Shown: positions 42,952 to 52,053 of the stretch, piece by piece
How the letters are laid out: every line of letters starts with the position of its first letter
Numbering within the stretch: position 1 is the stretch's first letter
From: SZUA-309 sp965230005
GTDB lineage: Bacteria; Pseudomonadota; Gammaproteobacteria; Pseudomonadales; Azotimanducaceae
DNA length: 64,000 nucleotides
Reading direction: 5' to 3'
Assembly (NCBI GenBank): GCA_965230005.1
Contig: OZ245934.1
Coordinates: forward strand, 5,460,037-5,524,036
Made by a program: the position numbers and the translations under genes
Notes under the pieces: generated by a model
Databases searched by the model: none
Seen by the model: only the letters and a program-made list of their open reading frames with translations
Told to the model about the DNA's origin: nothing

Positions 42952-44544
42952 ATGGCCCGGCACACTTCGGGCTGCATGCGTGTCTATCTTCCTCCCGAGC
43001 ACCCCCGAGTGGCCCTGATCGCGCAGCTGGTTTTTTACAGCCTGCTGTTGCTGCTGTGCGGTGCCTGCAGTCGCGGCGAAGACCCTGGACCGTCAGAACC
43101 CGAGACACCCAGGGAAGCGGTGACAACACCCGACGCAGAAGCCGCTGAGTCAGCGGCGACGACCCGGCCGGCGGTCGAGCGGCTGTCGCCGAGCATCCTG
43201 GGCAGGGAGCTCCAGAGCGCGCACTACGACCTCGACGGGCTCAAGGCGCGCGGCATTCTCCGCGTGCTCGTGGGCTACTCACACACGCACTACTTCATGG
43301 ATGGGCTGCACATTCGTGGCATCAGCGCGGAAAACCTCAAGCAATTCGAACCCTTTCTGCACAAACAGCTGGGCCTTCCTAAACCTCGCGTGACGATTCT
43401 GCCGATCCCTGTCGCTCGTGACGAAATGCTCGACTTTCTGGCCGAAGGTCGGGGCGACATAGCCATCGGCAACATCACGATTACGCCGGACCGTGCTGAG
43501 CGGGTCGACTTCTCCGTGCCGCTGCGCCGCGACGTTTCCGAGATCATCGTGCACCACGAGGCGGTGGCGGGAATCGACGATCTCAACGATCTCGCAGGCA
43601 GACGCCTGCATCTGCGCAGTTCCAGCAGCTTCATGGCCAGCGTCGGCTATCTGAACGTGATGCTCACCAGCCAGGACCTCGACCCGGTGCAGGTCGTGCC
43701 GCTTGACGAACACCTGCAGACGGAAGACGTGCTCGAACTCGTCAGTGCCGGTGCCGTGGACCTGACGGTGGCCGACGACCACATGGCGGAGTTCTGGGCA
43801 GGGGTCCTGGACGGCATTGTCGTGCGTCGGGATCTGGTGCTCAGCGCCGAGCGGGAAATCGCCTGGGCCGTCCGCCGTGATTTCACCGGCATGAAGCCGA
43901 TCGTCGATGCTTTCGTTCGGTCGCACCGGGAAGGCACCCTGGTCGGCAACGTGCTCGCCCAGCGTTACCTGAAGGAAAACCGCTATGTGCACAACGCGTC
44001 AGCCAGCAAGGATCGCCGGCGTTTCCAGAGCATGGCTGATCTGTTCCGCCGTTATTCGCAGCAGTACGACTTCGACTGGCTGCTGATTGCGGCCCAGGGT
44101 TATCAGGAATCCCGGCTCGTGCAGAGCAAGCGGAGCCCGGCGGGCGCTATCGGTGTGATGCAGCTGTTGCCGGCCACGGCGGCGTCCTCAGCGGTGGCCA
44201 TCCCGAACATCGAAGAGCTGGAAGCGAACATTCATGCCGGTCATCGATACCTGCGCCACATTACGGACGAATACTTCGATGAGCCTGAACTGTCGATGCT
44301 CGATCGGCAGCTCCTCGCTTTTGCCGCCTACAACGCCGGCCCCACGAGGATCAGCCGCCTGCGCCGGGAAGCGGCCCGGCGAGGGCTCGACCCCAACGTC
44401 TGGTTCGGTCAGGTGGAACGGGTGGTGGCTGAGAAGGTCGGCATGGAGCCCGTGATCTACGTCAGAAACATCTTCAAGTACTACGTCACCTACCGGCTGA
44501 TGCAGGACGCGGACCAGGGAGCACTCACCCCCGTTGCTCCCTGA
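42952..44544 (+). CDS. MltF-like membrane-bound lytic transglycosylase
   Basis: A 530-residue protein with two modules. A lipobox (LLLCGAC, Cys39) predicts outer-membrane anchoring. Residues about 85-330 form a periplasmic solute-binding-type (SBP_bac_3) regulatory domain (ILRVLVGYSHTHYF start). The C-terminal SLT domain has catalytic Glu386 in YQESRL and GVMQLLPATA after it. MltF-type enzymes cut peptidoglycan and the SBP domain responds to muropeptides. ATG 42952 is taken; the first ~20 residues are unusual for a lipoprotein signal and the start could be later. Confidence 0.88.
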   Translation: MARHTSGCMRVYLPPEHPRVALIAQLVFYSLLLLLCGACSRGEDPGPSEPETPREAVTTPDAEAAESAATTRPAVERLSPSILGRELQSAHYDLDGLKARGILRVLVGYSHTHYFMDGLHIRGISAENLKQFEPFLHKQLGLPKPRVTILPIPVARDEMLDFLAEGRGDIAIGNITITPDRAERVDFSVPLRRDVSEIIVHHEAVAGIDDLNDLAGRRLHLRSSSSFMASVGYLNVMLTSQDLDPVQVVPLDEHLQTEDVLELVSAGAVDLTVADDHMAEFWAGVLDGIVVRRDLVLSAEREIAWAVRRDFTGMKPIVDAFVRSHREGTLVGNVLAQRYLKENRYVHNASASKDRRRFQSMADLFRRYSQQYDFDWLLIAAQGYQESRLVQSKRSPAGAIGVMQLLPATAASSAVAIPNIEELEANIHAGHRYLRHITDEYFDEPELSMLDRQLLAFAAYNAGPTRISRLRREAARRGLDPNVWFGQVERVVAEKVGMEPVIYVRNIFKYYVTYRLMQDADQGALTPVAP

Positions 44545-45868
44545 AACGCGCCGCTTTCTGCTCCCGTCTCTCGTTGGCATCGGCGCGTTTCTGCTGCCGG
44601 TAACGATCGATGGCAGGCAGACGATCATCGTCAGCCTGGTGACCGATCTCCTGAAACAGGCGCTCCTCCCCGTGCTCCTGCCGGGCGTCGTCCTCATGAC
44701 CGTGCTGTCGGTGATCGGAGGGGCCTACTATCTGATCAAGCGGCCGGATTGGCAGACGTCTCACCCCTATCTGCAGGCGTCCTGCAACGTCACGCCGGTC
44801 TGGCTGTTGCTGCGCACGATCGGGGCCGCCATCGGGGTCATGGTGCTTTTCGAGCTCGGGCCGCTGTGGGTCCGGGGCCCGGACACCGGCGAGCTCGTTT
44901 ACCTGGAAATCGGTGTGCAGACCTTTGTCATTTTCATCGTGGCCTGTCAGTTCATGCCGTTTCTGACGGAATACGGCTTCATGGAGTTCGTTGGTGTGCT
45001 TCTGAAGCGGTCCTTCGAGCGCCTGTTTCGTCTGCCGGGTCGTTCCGCCATCGACGCGCTGGCTTCCTTCGTCTCATCCGCGACCGTTGGGCTGCTGATT
45101 ACCATCGGCCAGTACGAGCGGGGCTACTACAGCGCCCGTGAGTCGGCGTCGATTGCGACGAACTTCTCCGTGGTTTCCATACCTTTCAGTCTCGTTGTGG
45201 CCAACGTCGCAGGAATAGGGGACATCTACTTCAGCTGGTACCTGTCGGTGATTGTTGCCTGCCTGGTCTGCGCGCTGCTCATGGTGCGGATTCCGCCCCT
45301 GTCCCGAATCTCCGACGACTATTTCCCGCCGGTAGGGCGCAGGGTTGTCGAAGCGGAAGACCGCGGCGGTTCAGTGTTCGCCAGGGCCCTCGAGGCAGCC
45401 CGGACGCGGGCGTCGAGTGCCCCGGGTCCCCGTGAGTTTCTGAAGTCTTCGTCGCTGCAGACCGTAAACGTCGTCTTTGTGGTGATTCCAGCCGCCATGG
45501 CGCTCGCCACTGCCACGGCAGTGCTGCTCGAGTACACGTCCTTTTTCGATCTGCTTGCCTGGCCGATCGGTGTCACGCTGACCTGGTTCGGGCTGCCGGA
45601 AGCCCAGGCGGCGGCGCCGGGCTTCATCGTCGGCTTCTTCGATCAGTTCATGCCGGCGGTGGTTGCCGCGCAGCGGGTCGACTCGACCCTGACCCGTTTT
45701 GTGCTCGCCGGTCTGTCCGTGACGCAGCTCATTTATATGGCGGAGGTAGGCGTCATGCTGCTCCGCTCTTCACTGCCCCTGCGCCTCGGACAGCTCTTTC
45801 TGATCTTCCTGCTGCGAACGCTGATCGTCACCCCGATTCTCGTACTCGCCGGCGTGCTGGTGCTCTGA
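44534..45868 (+). CDS. YjiH-family membrane protein (nucleoside-recognition domain)
   Basis: A 444-residue inner-membrane protein with about ten helices, resembling YjiH and spore-maturation-type Gate-domain proteins. Features are FLTEYGFMEFVGVLLK, FSVVSIPFSLVVANVAGIGD and FFDQFMPAVVAA. The role is unclear; the fold is that of nucleoside or small-molecule transporters. TTG 44534 overlaps the preceding gene by 11 bp and has only a distant GGGAG, so the exact start is uncertain. Confidence 0.72.
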   Translation: MLPETRRFLLPSLVGIGAFLLPVTIDGRQTIIVSLVTDLLKQALLPVLLPGVVLMTVLSVIGGAYYLIKRPDWQTSHPYLQASCNVTPVWLLLRTIGAAIGVMVLFELGPLWVRGPDTGELVYLEIGVQTFVIFIVACQFMPFLTEYGFMEFVGVLLKRSFERLFRLPGRSAIDALASFVSSATVGLLITIGQYERGYYSARESASIATNFSVVSIPFSLVVANVAGIGDIYFSWYLSVIVACLVCALLMVRIPPLSRISDDYFPPVGRRVVEAEDRGGSVFARALEAARTRASSAPGPREFLKSSSLQTVNVVFVVIPAAMALATATAVLLEYTSFFDLLAWPIGVTLTWFGLPEAQAAAPGFIVGFFDQFMPAVVAAQRVDSTLTRFVLAGLSVTQLIYMAEVGVMLLRSSLPLRLGQLFLIFLLRTLIVTPILVLAGVLVL

Positions 45869-45944
45869 AGTGGCGCCGGGACTTGCGTCCGGCCCGGTTC
45901 TCCCTCGATGCTTCGCTTCCTGCTGATCAACTGGTGTATGGCTG

Positions 45945-47030
45945 ATGCTTCGCTGCGCTCCTCCCTCCGCTCGCTTCCAGGCAGTCGCTGAGCTGGCGAT
46001 GCCGATGCCGATGCTGGTGCTCGTGCTGCTCTTGCTGGCGGCGCTGGTGCCGGTCGTCGCATGGGCCAAATACGACGATGTGCTGGTGTTGAAGAACGGC
46101 GATCGGATCTCCGGAGACGTCAAGGAGCTCAACCGGGAGCAGCTGCGCTATAAGACCGACGCCATGGGCACGGTGTATGTCCGTTGGGACGACGTGGCCT
46201 CACTGCAGACCGACAAGTTCCTGCGCATCGAGCTCAAGTCCGGGCGCCGCGTGGTGGGATCCATCAGTCCCGATGAAAGTGTCAGTGGCCGGCTGCTGAT
46301 CGTTTCAGCCCGTGAAAATGAGAGCCACGCCTTCAGCAGTGTCATCGCGTTCGTGCCGCTGAAGCTGCGCTCCAACTGGGTCGACCGGATCGACGGCGAC
46401 GTCAAATTCGGCCTGAACGGCACCAAAGGCTCGAACACGCTGCAGTGGAACCTGGGCGCCAATGCCATCTACCGGGGCCAGGACTGGGACGTCTCCAGTC
46501 GCTTCGACTCCATCATTACCGATAAGAGCGACGACACGTCCAGCGAGCGAATCAACTTCGTGAACACCTACCGGAAGCTCCGTTCGAACCGCTGGTTCTG
46601 GTCAGCGCTGGTGAGCTACGAGCGGAATGACGAACTCGGCATCGATCACCGCTACAGTGGTGGCGGCGGCTTGGGACGCTTCGTGATGCGGTCGAATGCT
46701 TTCGAGCTGGTGCTCAACGGTGGGGTGCTGGCGAGCCGCGAATTCCGTACGGACGTACCGAACTCGCAGCTCGAAGGGTACCTGGGATTTTCCATGGCCT
46801 GGTTCCGGCATCGGTTTCCGAAAACGGACGTTCGCGCCGATGCCTTTGTGCTGCCGAGCCTCACTGACAACGGTCGTGTTCGCACGAACTGGGACCTGAG
46901 TATTGCCCGGGAGATCATCCAGGACCTGAAGCTCGATCTCTCGATCTATTACTCCACGGACAACCAGTCACCGGAGGAAGCCGGTCGGAACGACTGGGGC
47001 GTGCTGACGTCGATCGCCTATACCTTCTGA
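45945..47030 (+). CDS. DUF481-type outer-membrane protein
   Basis: A 361-residue (maximum) protein with a signal peptide before KYDDVLVLKNG. The start is ambiguous: ATG 45945 adds an unlikely lead, while the repeat ATGCCGATGCCGATG at 45999-46013 offers starts at 45999/46005. DUF481 features include LKNGDRISGDVKEL, VYVRWDDVASLQTDKF and aromatic beta strands ending SIAYTF. Such proteins are probable outer-membrane beta-barrels or barrel-binding proteins; the function is unknown. Confidence 0.75.
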   Translation: MLRCAPPSARFQAVAELAMPMPMLVLVLLLLAALVPVVAWAKYDDVLVLKNGDRISGDVKELNREQLRYKTDAMGTVYVRWDDVASLQTDKFLRIELKSGRRVVGSISPDESVSGRLLIVSARENESHAFSSVIAFVPLKLRSNWVDRIDGDVKFGLNGTKGSNTLQWNLGANAIYRGQDWDVSSRFDSIITDKSDDTSSERINFVNTYRKLRSNRWFWSALVSYERNDELGIDHRYSGGGGLGRFVMRSNAFELVLNGGVLASREFRTDVPNSQLEGYLGFSMAWFRHRFPKTDVRADAFVLPSLTDNGRVRTNWDLSIAREIIQDLKLDLSIYYSTDNQSPEEAGRNDWGVLTSIAYTF

Positions 47031-47037
47031 ACGGCCA

Positions 47038-47056
47038 GGGGCGGGTTGGACGCCCC
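47038..47056. terminator. Short hairpin between convergent genes
   Basis: GGGGCG, seven-base loop and CGCCCC lie between the DUF481 stop (47030) and crtZ stop (47063). There is no T-run on either strand, so it is at best a weak two-way end signal. Confidence 0.35.
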
Positions 47057-47062
47057 GGATGA

Positions 47063-47599
47063 CTACTGGCTGGCCGTGCGTCCGTTGAGCGGTGCGCTGG
47101 ACATCGGCTGCTGACCTTCAGCGGCTGCCCGCTCAGCCTCGATGGCCTTCATCTCTGCGCGCAGCACGGGTACGGGCGGGGCATAGATGAAGCCGAATGA
47201 CACAGCACCTTCTTTTTCTTCGAGCGCGTGATGCAGACGGTGTGCGTGCACGATGCGTTGCATGTATCTGCTCTTCGGTCGCCAGTTGTGGTCGATGCGG
47301 CGGTGCACGATCACGTCGTGGAAGCCGAAGTAGATGAGGCCGTAGCCGGCGACGCCGAGGCCCAGCCAGAGCGCCCAGGGATAACCGTTGGTGCCGAACC
47401 AGATGAGCACGATGGACGGTATCGCGAAGATGGCCGCATAGAGATCGTTCAGCTCGAACCAGCCCTGACGGGGTCGATGGTGCGATTCATGGAGAAACCA
47501 GCCGAAGCCGTGCATGACGTACTTGTGGGCGAAATAGGCAACCGCTTCCATGGCCGCGAGCGCCCCGAAGAAACACAGCGCGTTGATCAGAATATTCAT
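47063..47599 (-). CDS. crtZ: Beta-carotene 3-hydroxylase
   Basis: A 178-residue di-iron membrane hydroxylase that adds the 3/3' OH to beta-rings (beta-carotene to zeaxanthin via cryptoxanthin). Four His motifs: HKYVMH, HESHH, HDVIVHRR and HAHRLHH, in bacterial CrtZ order. The C-terminal tail (AIEAERAAAEGQQPMSSAP) is longer than some CrtZ proteins. It is on the minus strand, downstream of crtE, so the two are an operon separate from crtY-I-B. Confidence 0.93.
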   Translation of the reverse strand: MNILINALCFFGALAAMEAVAYFAHKYVMHGFGWFLHESHHRPRQGWFELNDLYAAIFAIPSIVLIWFGTNGYPWALWLGLGVAGYGLIYFGFHDVIVHRRIDHNWRPKSRYMQRIVHAHRLHHALEEKEGAVSFGFIYAPPVPVLRAEMKAIEAERAAAEGQQPMSSAPLNGRTASQ

Positions 47600-47640
47600 G
47601 ATGGTCTAGCTGGGGGGATAGACAAAAACGATGGGGCGGA

Positions 47641-48603
47641 TCATACACCCACTCCCACCCGGCGTGCCTGACCGGGATCAACCTGGCCCTGATAGGCCTG
47701 CAGGACCAGATTGAGAAAGGCCGCGAACGGCTCGCTGTTGATGCCCGCGGGCTCGAGGGCAGCCAGGGCGTCGGACAATTCCTGATCTGCTCGCGCTTCC
47801 GCTTCGTCATGGCTCATGATTGCCGCGTAGGTCTGCTTGCCGCTGTCGGCCTGCTGATCTTTACCGGTGACCGCGCTGTGACCCACCGCGTCGAGCAGGT
47901 CGTCGAGAATCTGAAAGGCGAGGCCGGCGTGGGTACCGAAGGCGCGCAGGGGATTCAGTGCATCCCGCTCGAGGCCTGCAACACGGGCTCCGGCTTCCAG
48001 GCAGACGACGAACAGGGCGCCCGTCTTCTGATACTGGAGTTGTGCCAGCGCTTCGGCGTCTGCTTCCTGATTGATGTCGCGCAGGTCCCGTTCCTGGCCG
48101 GCGCAGAGACCGTCCACGCCGATGGACTGCGAGAGGGCGTTGACGAGATCCATCTTCACCGCCGGTGCAAGCCCCGGGTCGCGGCTGATCAGACCGAAGG
48201 CATCGCTGATCAGTGAGATCGCACCAAGAATCGTGATGTCTTCGCCGTGCGCGACGTGATTTGCCGGCTTACCGCGACGCTGTGTGGCGTCGTCCATACA
48301 GGGCAGATCGTCGATCATCAGCGAAGCCGTATGCACCATTTCGATGGCGCAGGCCGCATCGATGGCCGCTGCTGCACGTCCGCCGAGTGCTTCTGCGGTC
48401 AGTACGGTGATCAGGGGGCGCAAACGCTTGCCGCCATCGAGCAGGCTGTAGCGGATCGACTTTTTCAGACGGGGGGCAGACCCCGACACCGTCGGGGCAA
48501 TCTCCGACAGACGGCGCTCTATCTGGTTGCGTATCCCTGCGAACTGTTGCGGATAGTCCGGGCTGTCCGCCTTTGCCTCACTCAACGGTGATGACCTCTC
48601 CAT
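47641..48603 (-). CDS. crtE: Geranylgeranyl diphosphate synthase
   Basis: A 320-residue trans-prenyltransferase. The first Asp-rich motif is DDLPCMDD (98-105), the second DDLLD (234-238). The MMT/HTAS residues before the first motif (EMVHTASLMI) fit a GGPP rather than FPP synthase, though FPP/octaprenyl type cannot be excluded from sequence. Position next to crtZ (41 bp) decides for CrtE, supplying GGPP to CrtB. It starts the leftward crtE-crtZ operon, preceded by an AT-richer 190-bp space with no clear promoter by eye. Confidence 0.9.
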   Translation of the reverse strand: MERSSPLSEAKADSPDYPQQFAGIRNQIERRLSEIAPTVSGSAPRLKKSIRYSLLDGGKRLRPLITVLTAEALGGRAAAAIDAACAIEMVHTASLMIDDLPCMDDATQRRGKPANHVAHGEDITILGAISLISDAFGLISRDPGLAPAVKMDLVNALSQSIGVDGLCAGQERDLRDINQEADAEALAQLQYQKTGALFVVCLEAGARVAGLERDALNPLRAFGTHAGLAFQILDDLLDAVGHSAVTGKDQQADSGKQTYAAIMSHDEAEARADQELSDALAALEPAGINSEPFAAFLNLVLQAYQGQVDPGQARRVGVGV

Positions 48604-48796
48604 GAGACCGAATTCGTTTTATTCATTTTCGTAAGACCCCGATCCGTTGGCGTTTCTATCGCTTTCTTTTTCGCCTCAGTGATCAGCATCCTGCGCGCCC
48701 GCAATAATCAACAGGATTCTTGACAGACTCGCTGCGTCTTCGCGCGGGGGTAATTATCCATTCTCCGAGTCGATCCGCAAAATATTTACAAGCATT

Positions 48797-50326
48797 TCAG
48801 AAGAAGTAGAAGCGCTTGATTTCTCTGCGAATTTCCTCGGGAGATTGTTTCGGTGCGCTCACCCGCGCGATCAGCAGGCCATTTTCCCGGGCCATGCAGC
48901 GTTCGCAGCTGAACTGTTCCAACACCTGCACCTCTCCGTAGAGACTTTCCAGCAGCGCCCGGTCAAAGCCGACCGTGAGTAACTGACGGAGGTCTGCGTC
49001 CGCGTTCCAGAAGTGATAGTTGACGTGCCCCGAGTGTGCGGTGGGCAGACGGTCGCCATCGAGCTGATTCAAGGCACCGGCCTGACCGTAGTAGGCCGCC
49101 AGCAGTCCCGTTTCAGCCCGCGCGTTCTCGGGCAATGCTTCGTAGTGGTGGATCACCCGGTCGACGAGTTCCGGCCAGCCGTGCATCTCGGCGAAGTGGG
49201 GGAAGTAGCGGCCCATGGGCGCAGGCTCCGAACCGGGGCGCCCCTGCTCGCCGTCGCGGATGAAATCTGCCGCCGCCTGCAGCAGCGGCGGCGGCAGCAC
49301 GGGCGCGGCGATGGGGATGGAGAACAGCCCGGAGATCGCCATGCTGACCAGGAAGATGCCGCTCGCGCGGTGTCGATTCGCGAGCCAGCGCTCCCAGAGC
49401 ATGGCCCCGAAGCCAGCGAACAACAGAAACAGCGGCGTGGCGAAATAGAATTTGACCCCGGCTATGAGAAACAGCGCGAGGCACAGAGCGGCTGCGGTGC
49501 CGAGCACGCGATGCACGGGATCCTTCGCCAGCAGACCGTAGACGAGGCCGGGTAGCCAGATGAGTAGAAAGGGCGGATTCATGGTGGCAATGAGACCGAA
49601 GATCGGCTGATCGATGACCATCGCTTCCGGCGCCTCGGCGTTGTAGGCGGCCACGAACTCGAAAAACGGCCAGTTGTTGGCGATCTGCCAGTAGAGGAAC
49701 GGACTCGCGATCAGCACCATGATCGCCACAGCCTGCCAGACCTCCGGGCGACTCAGGGTCCAGCGGGCGTAGACCAGCACGGCGGCTGCCAGCGCGAGCC
49801 CCCAGACTGGAAGTGCCAGCTTCGTGAGCAGCGCGATGCCGAACACGACCCCCAGCCAGCGCATGTCTGCAGCGCGGCGCGCCTGGAGATAGCGGGTGAG
49901 CAGGTAGAAACCCAGGGCCCACCAGAGCTGGTCGAGCACGTTCATGGTGAGGATCGATTGCACGGAGAGAAACGCCGGGGCAAACACCACGACGATGGCC
50001 GTGAGGGCCTGGGCTGTGCGCCCGCCGCCGAGAATGCGGACGAGGTCGATGGCGATGATCGTGACGAGGATGCCGACGAGGCAGGCGAAGCCACGCAGCA
50101 CGAGCAGGTCCGCGCCGAAGATGGCCGTTAACCCGGCCAGGGTCCAGGCGATCAGTGGCGGGTAGTCCACGTAGCCGAGCGCGAGATGCTCGGCGGCGTC
50201 GAGGAAGTAGAGTTCGTCCGACAGATAGCCGTAAGCACGCCCGGCAAGGGCGAAGATCGCGAGCTTCACGCCGGCGCAGAGTGCCCACAGCCCGTAGGCC
50301 GGTCGGACCAGCGCCGGGTCGGTCAC
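48797..50326 (-). CDS. ArnT/PMT-type membrane glycosyltransferase (GT39/83-like)
   Basis: A 509-residue polytopic (about 11-12 helices) glycosyltransferase using a lipid-linked sugar. The catalytic Asp-Glu is in YLSDELYFLDAAEHLALGYVDYPPLI near the N-terminus, typical of PMT_2/ArnT. I start at GTG 50326, which overlaps the previous stop as GTGA; a longer frame from 50410 would overlap that gene. A C-terminal ~140 residues carry a periplasmic domain ending in CERCMAREN-type residues. With the adjacent GT2/GtrA gene it likely adds a sugar to an envelope lipid or polymer. Confidence 0.85.
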   Translation of the reverse strand: MTDPALVRPAYGLWALCAGVKLAIFALAGRAYGYLSDELYFLDAAEHLALGYVDYPPLIAWTLAGLTAIFGADLLVLRGFACLVGILVTIIAIDLVRILGGGRTAQALTAIVVVFAPAFLSVQSILTMNVLDQLWWALGFYLLTRYLQARRAADMRWLGVVFGIALLTKLALPVWGLALAAAVLVYARWTLSRPEVWQAVAIMVLIASPFLYWQIANNWPFFEFVAAYNAEAPEAMVIDQPIFGLIATMNPPFLLIWLPGLVYGLLAKDPVHRVLGTAAALCLALFLIAGVKFYFATPLFLLFAGFGAMLWERWLANRHRASGIFLVSMAISGLFSIPIAAPVLPPPLLQAAADFIRDGEQGRPGSEPAPMGRYFPHFAEMHGWPELVDRVIHHYEALPENARAETGLLAAYYGQAGALNQLDGDRLPTAHSGHVNYHFWNADADLRQLLTVGFDRALLESLYGEVQVLEQFSCERCMARENGLLIARVSAPKQSPEEIRREIKRFYFF

Positions 50327-51414
50327 TTGGCGCGCCAGGTGTAGAGCTGAGTAATGGCGTAGTTCCAGACGGCACCGACGATGATTCCGGCGAGTCCGGC
50401 CAGGAACCAACCCGTATCTTCGGCAAACAGGTAACCGGCCACACCGACGTTAGCCACGGCGCCCACGCTGCAGGCGAGCACGAAGGAAATCCAGCCGGTG
50501 ATCCAGCCCCATCCTGTCAGCTGCAGATCCCGATAGGTGATGAGGTTGTTGATCACGAAATTGGCGGTCATGGCGATCAGCGTTGCCCAGATCTGACTGG
50601 TCACGAAGCCATAGCCGAGCGCCTGATAGGTGAGCGCAAGCACGGCCATGTGCACGAACACGCCGATGCCGCCAACGGCGATGAAGGCGACGAAGCGCAC
50701 GGGCACCCAGCGGCCGACGAGTTTGTCGAGCAGCAGCATGCCGTAGTCCCAGAGCGCCTGATTGTCGAGCTTCGACTCGCCTGCGTGACGCTCGCCGAAG
50801 GAGTAGGGCAGCTCCTTGAAACGCAGCGGCTCCGGCGCCGATGCGAAGAGGTCCATGAGAATCTTGAAGCCGATGCCCGAGAGGTTGCGGACGCTGGCCT
50901 CGAAGGCCTCCCGCTTGATCATGAAGAAGCCGCTCATGGGGTCGAGGAGCGTATCGGGCACCACCATGCGCGACAGTCGGGTGGCGAGCTCCGACTTTCG
51001 GGCCCGATCGTCGGAGAACGCGTCCGCGTCGCCGCCGTCCACGTGACGGCTGCCGACCACCACATCCAGCGCTTCCCCGGTCAGGGTGTCGAACATGCGT
51101 GGCAGCAGCCGCTCGTCATGCTGCAGGTCCGCATCCATGACGGCAATCACCGGCGCGCTGGTCGCGAGCATGCCCTCGATGCAGGCGGAAGACAGACCGC
51201 GTCGGTCGATGCGCTGCAGACAACGGACGCGCCCGTTTTCCTGCCCGAGGCGTCGGGCTTCCGCGGCGGTGCCGTCCGGTGAGTCGTCATCGACGAACAC
51301 GACTTCCCAGTTCAGGCCCGTCAGCGCCTCATCCAGGCGCTCGACGAGCACGGCCAGGTTGGCGGCCTCGTTGAAGGTGGGCACCACGACTGATAACTGC
51401 ACACTAGGCGCCAT
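50323..51414 (-). CDS. GT2 dolichyl-phosphate-mannose-synthase-like with GtrA domain
   Basis: A 363-residue protein. The GT2 domain has VVPTFNEAANL, DDDSPDGT and the metal-binding MDADLQHD; four C-terminal GtrA-type helices start near 240 (FVAFIAVGGIGVFVHMAVLALTY). It makes polyprenyl-phosphate-sugar and perhaps flips it for the GT39-type enzyme that follows by a 4-bp overlap. This pairing is common in sugar-lipid A and O-antigen modification systems. Confidence 0.9.
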   Translation of the reverse strand: MAPSVQLSVVVPTFNEAANLAVLVERLDEALTGLNWEVVFVDDDSPDGTAAEARRLGQENGRVRCLQRIDRRGLSSACIEGMLATSAPVIAVMDADLQHDERLLPRMFDTLTGEALDVVVGSRHVDGGDADAFSDDRARKSELATRLSRMVVPDTLLDPMSGFFMIKREAFEASVRNLSGIGFKILMDLFASAPEPLRFKELPYSFGERHAGESKLDNQALWDYGMLLLDKLVGRWVPVRFVAFIAVGGIGVFVHMAVLALTYQALGYGFVTSQIWATLIAMTANFVINNLITYRDLQLTGWGWITGWISFVLACSVGAVANVGVAGYLFAEDTGWFLAGLAGIIVGAVWNYAITQLYTWRAK

Positions 51415-51468
51415 CTCGACTCACGCGCTATGCTCGGCTGCTTTTGAAGGGCGTGGATTGTAGCCGTT

Positions 51469-52026
51469 TTGTCGAACGCTGTTGGAAAACTTGGGGCCCT
51501 CTGGCGACGCTTCGCTCTGCTGGCCTCGCTGCTTGCCGGTGCTGCCGCGGTCCAGGCCGCTGGCGTGGCCGATGCGCCCATGGGCCTGAAGGATCAGTTC
51601 GGGGCAGTGGGTGGTCTCGACACCGACGCAACCGCGCGCCAGGTGGCCATCGTCGTCTCGGCCAAGCGCCTGCGACGGCTGAAGCCCTGGGAACAGGCCC
51701 TCCGGGAAATCGATGCGGAACTGTCCATCGTTCGTGTTGCCGACGTGCCGCGCACGGCGCCGACGGAATACGAGCGGGTTGCCGAAACCTTGAGAAAACG
51801 TTTGCCGCCGGACGTCCCCGTGCTCATCGACCTGGAGGGGGTCTGGGCCTCGACGTTCGAACTCGACGTGAGCGTGCCGACGGTGTTGATCTTTGCCGAG
51901 GACGGCAGGCTGCTCGCACGCCATGCCGGTATGTACCGAAAAACCAACTTCGATGCGCTTGCGGCCGATCTCACGGCCGATGCGGACCAAGCCGCGACTC
52001 AGGAAGCTACTGCTCCCGCTCCCTGA
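51469..52026 (+). CDS. Exported thioredoxin-fold protein without CxxC
   Basis: A 185-residue protein from TTG 51469 with a signal peptide (LLASLLAGAAAVQA). The mature part has strand-helix-strand units, QVAIVVSAKRLRRLK, PVLIDLEG and VPTVLIFAEDGRLLARHAG, the cis-Pro-like VPT motif of thioredoxin-fold proteins, but no CxxC. It may be structural or bind another protein in the periplasm. The TTG has no ideal Shine-Dalgarno site, so the start is uncertain. It is divergent from the GT2 gene. Confidence 0.6.
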   Translation: MSNAVGKLGALWRRFALLASLLAGAAAVQAAGVADAPMGLKDQFGAVGGLDTDATARQVAIVVSAKRLRRLKPWEQALREIDAELSIVRVADVPRTAPTEYERVAETLRKRLPPDVPVLIDLEGVWASTFELDVSVPTVLIFAEDGRLLARHAGMYRKTNFDALAADLTADADQAATQEATAPAP

Positions 52027-52053
52027 AAGAGGACTGTCCGGTACCCACGCCGG

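Noticed and set aside
48604..48796. TTGACA followed by TAATTAT as a promoter
   Set aside because: The spacer is about 25 bp, too long, and no gene follows on that strand.
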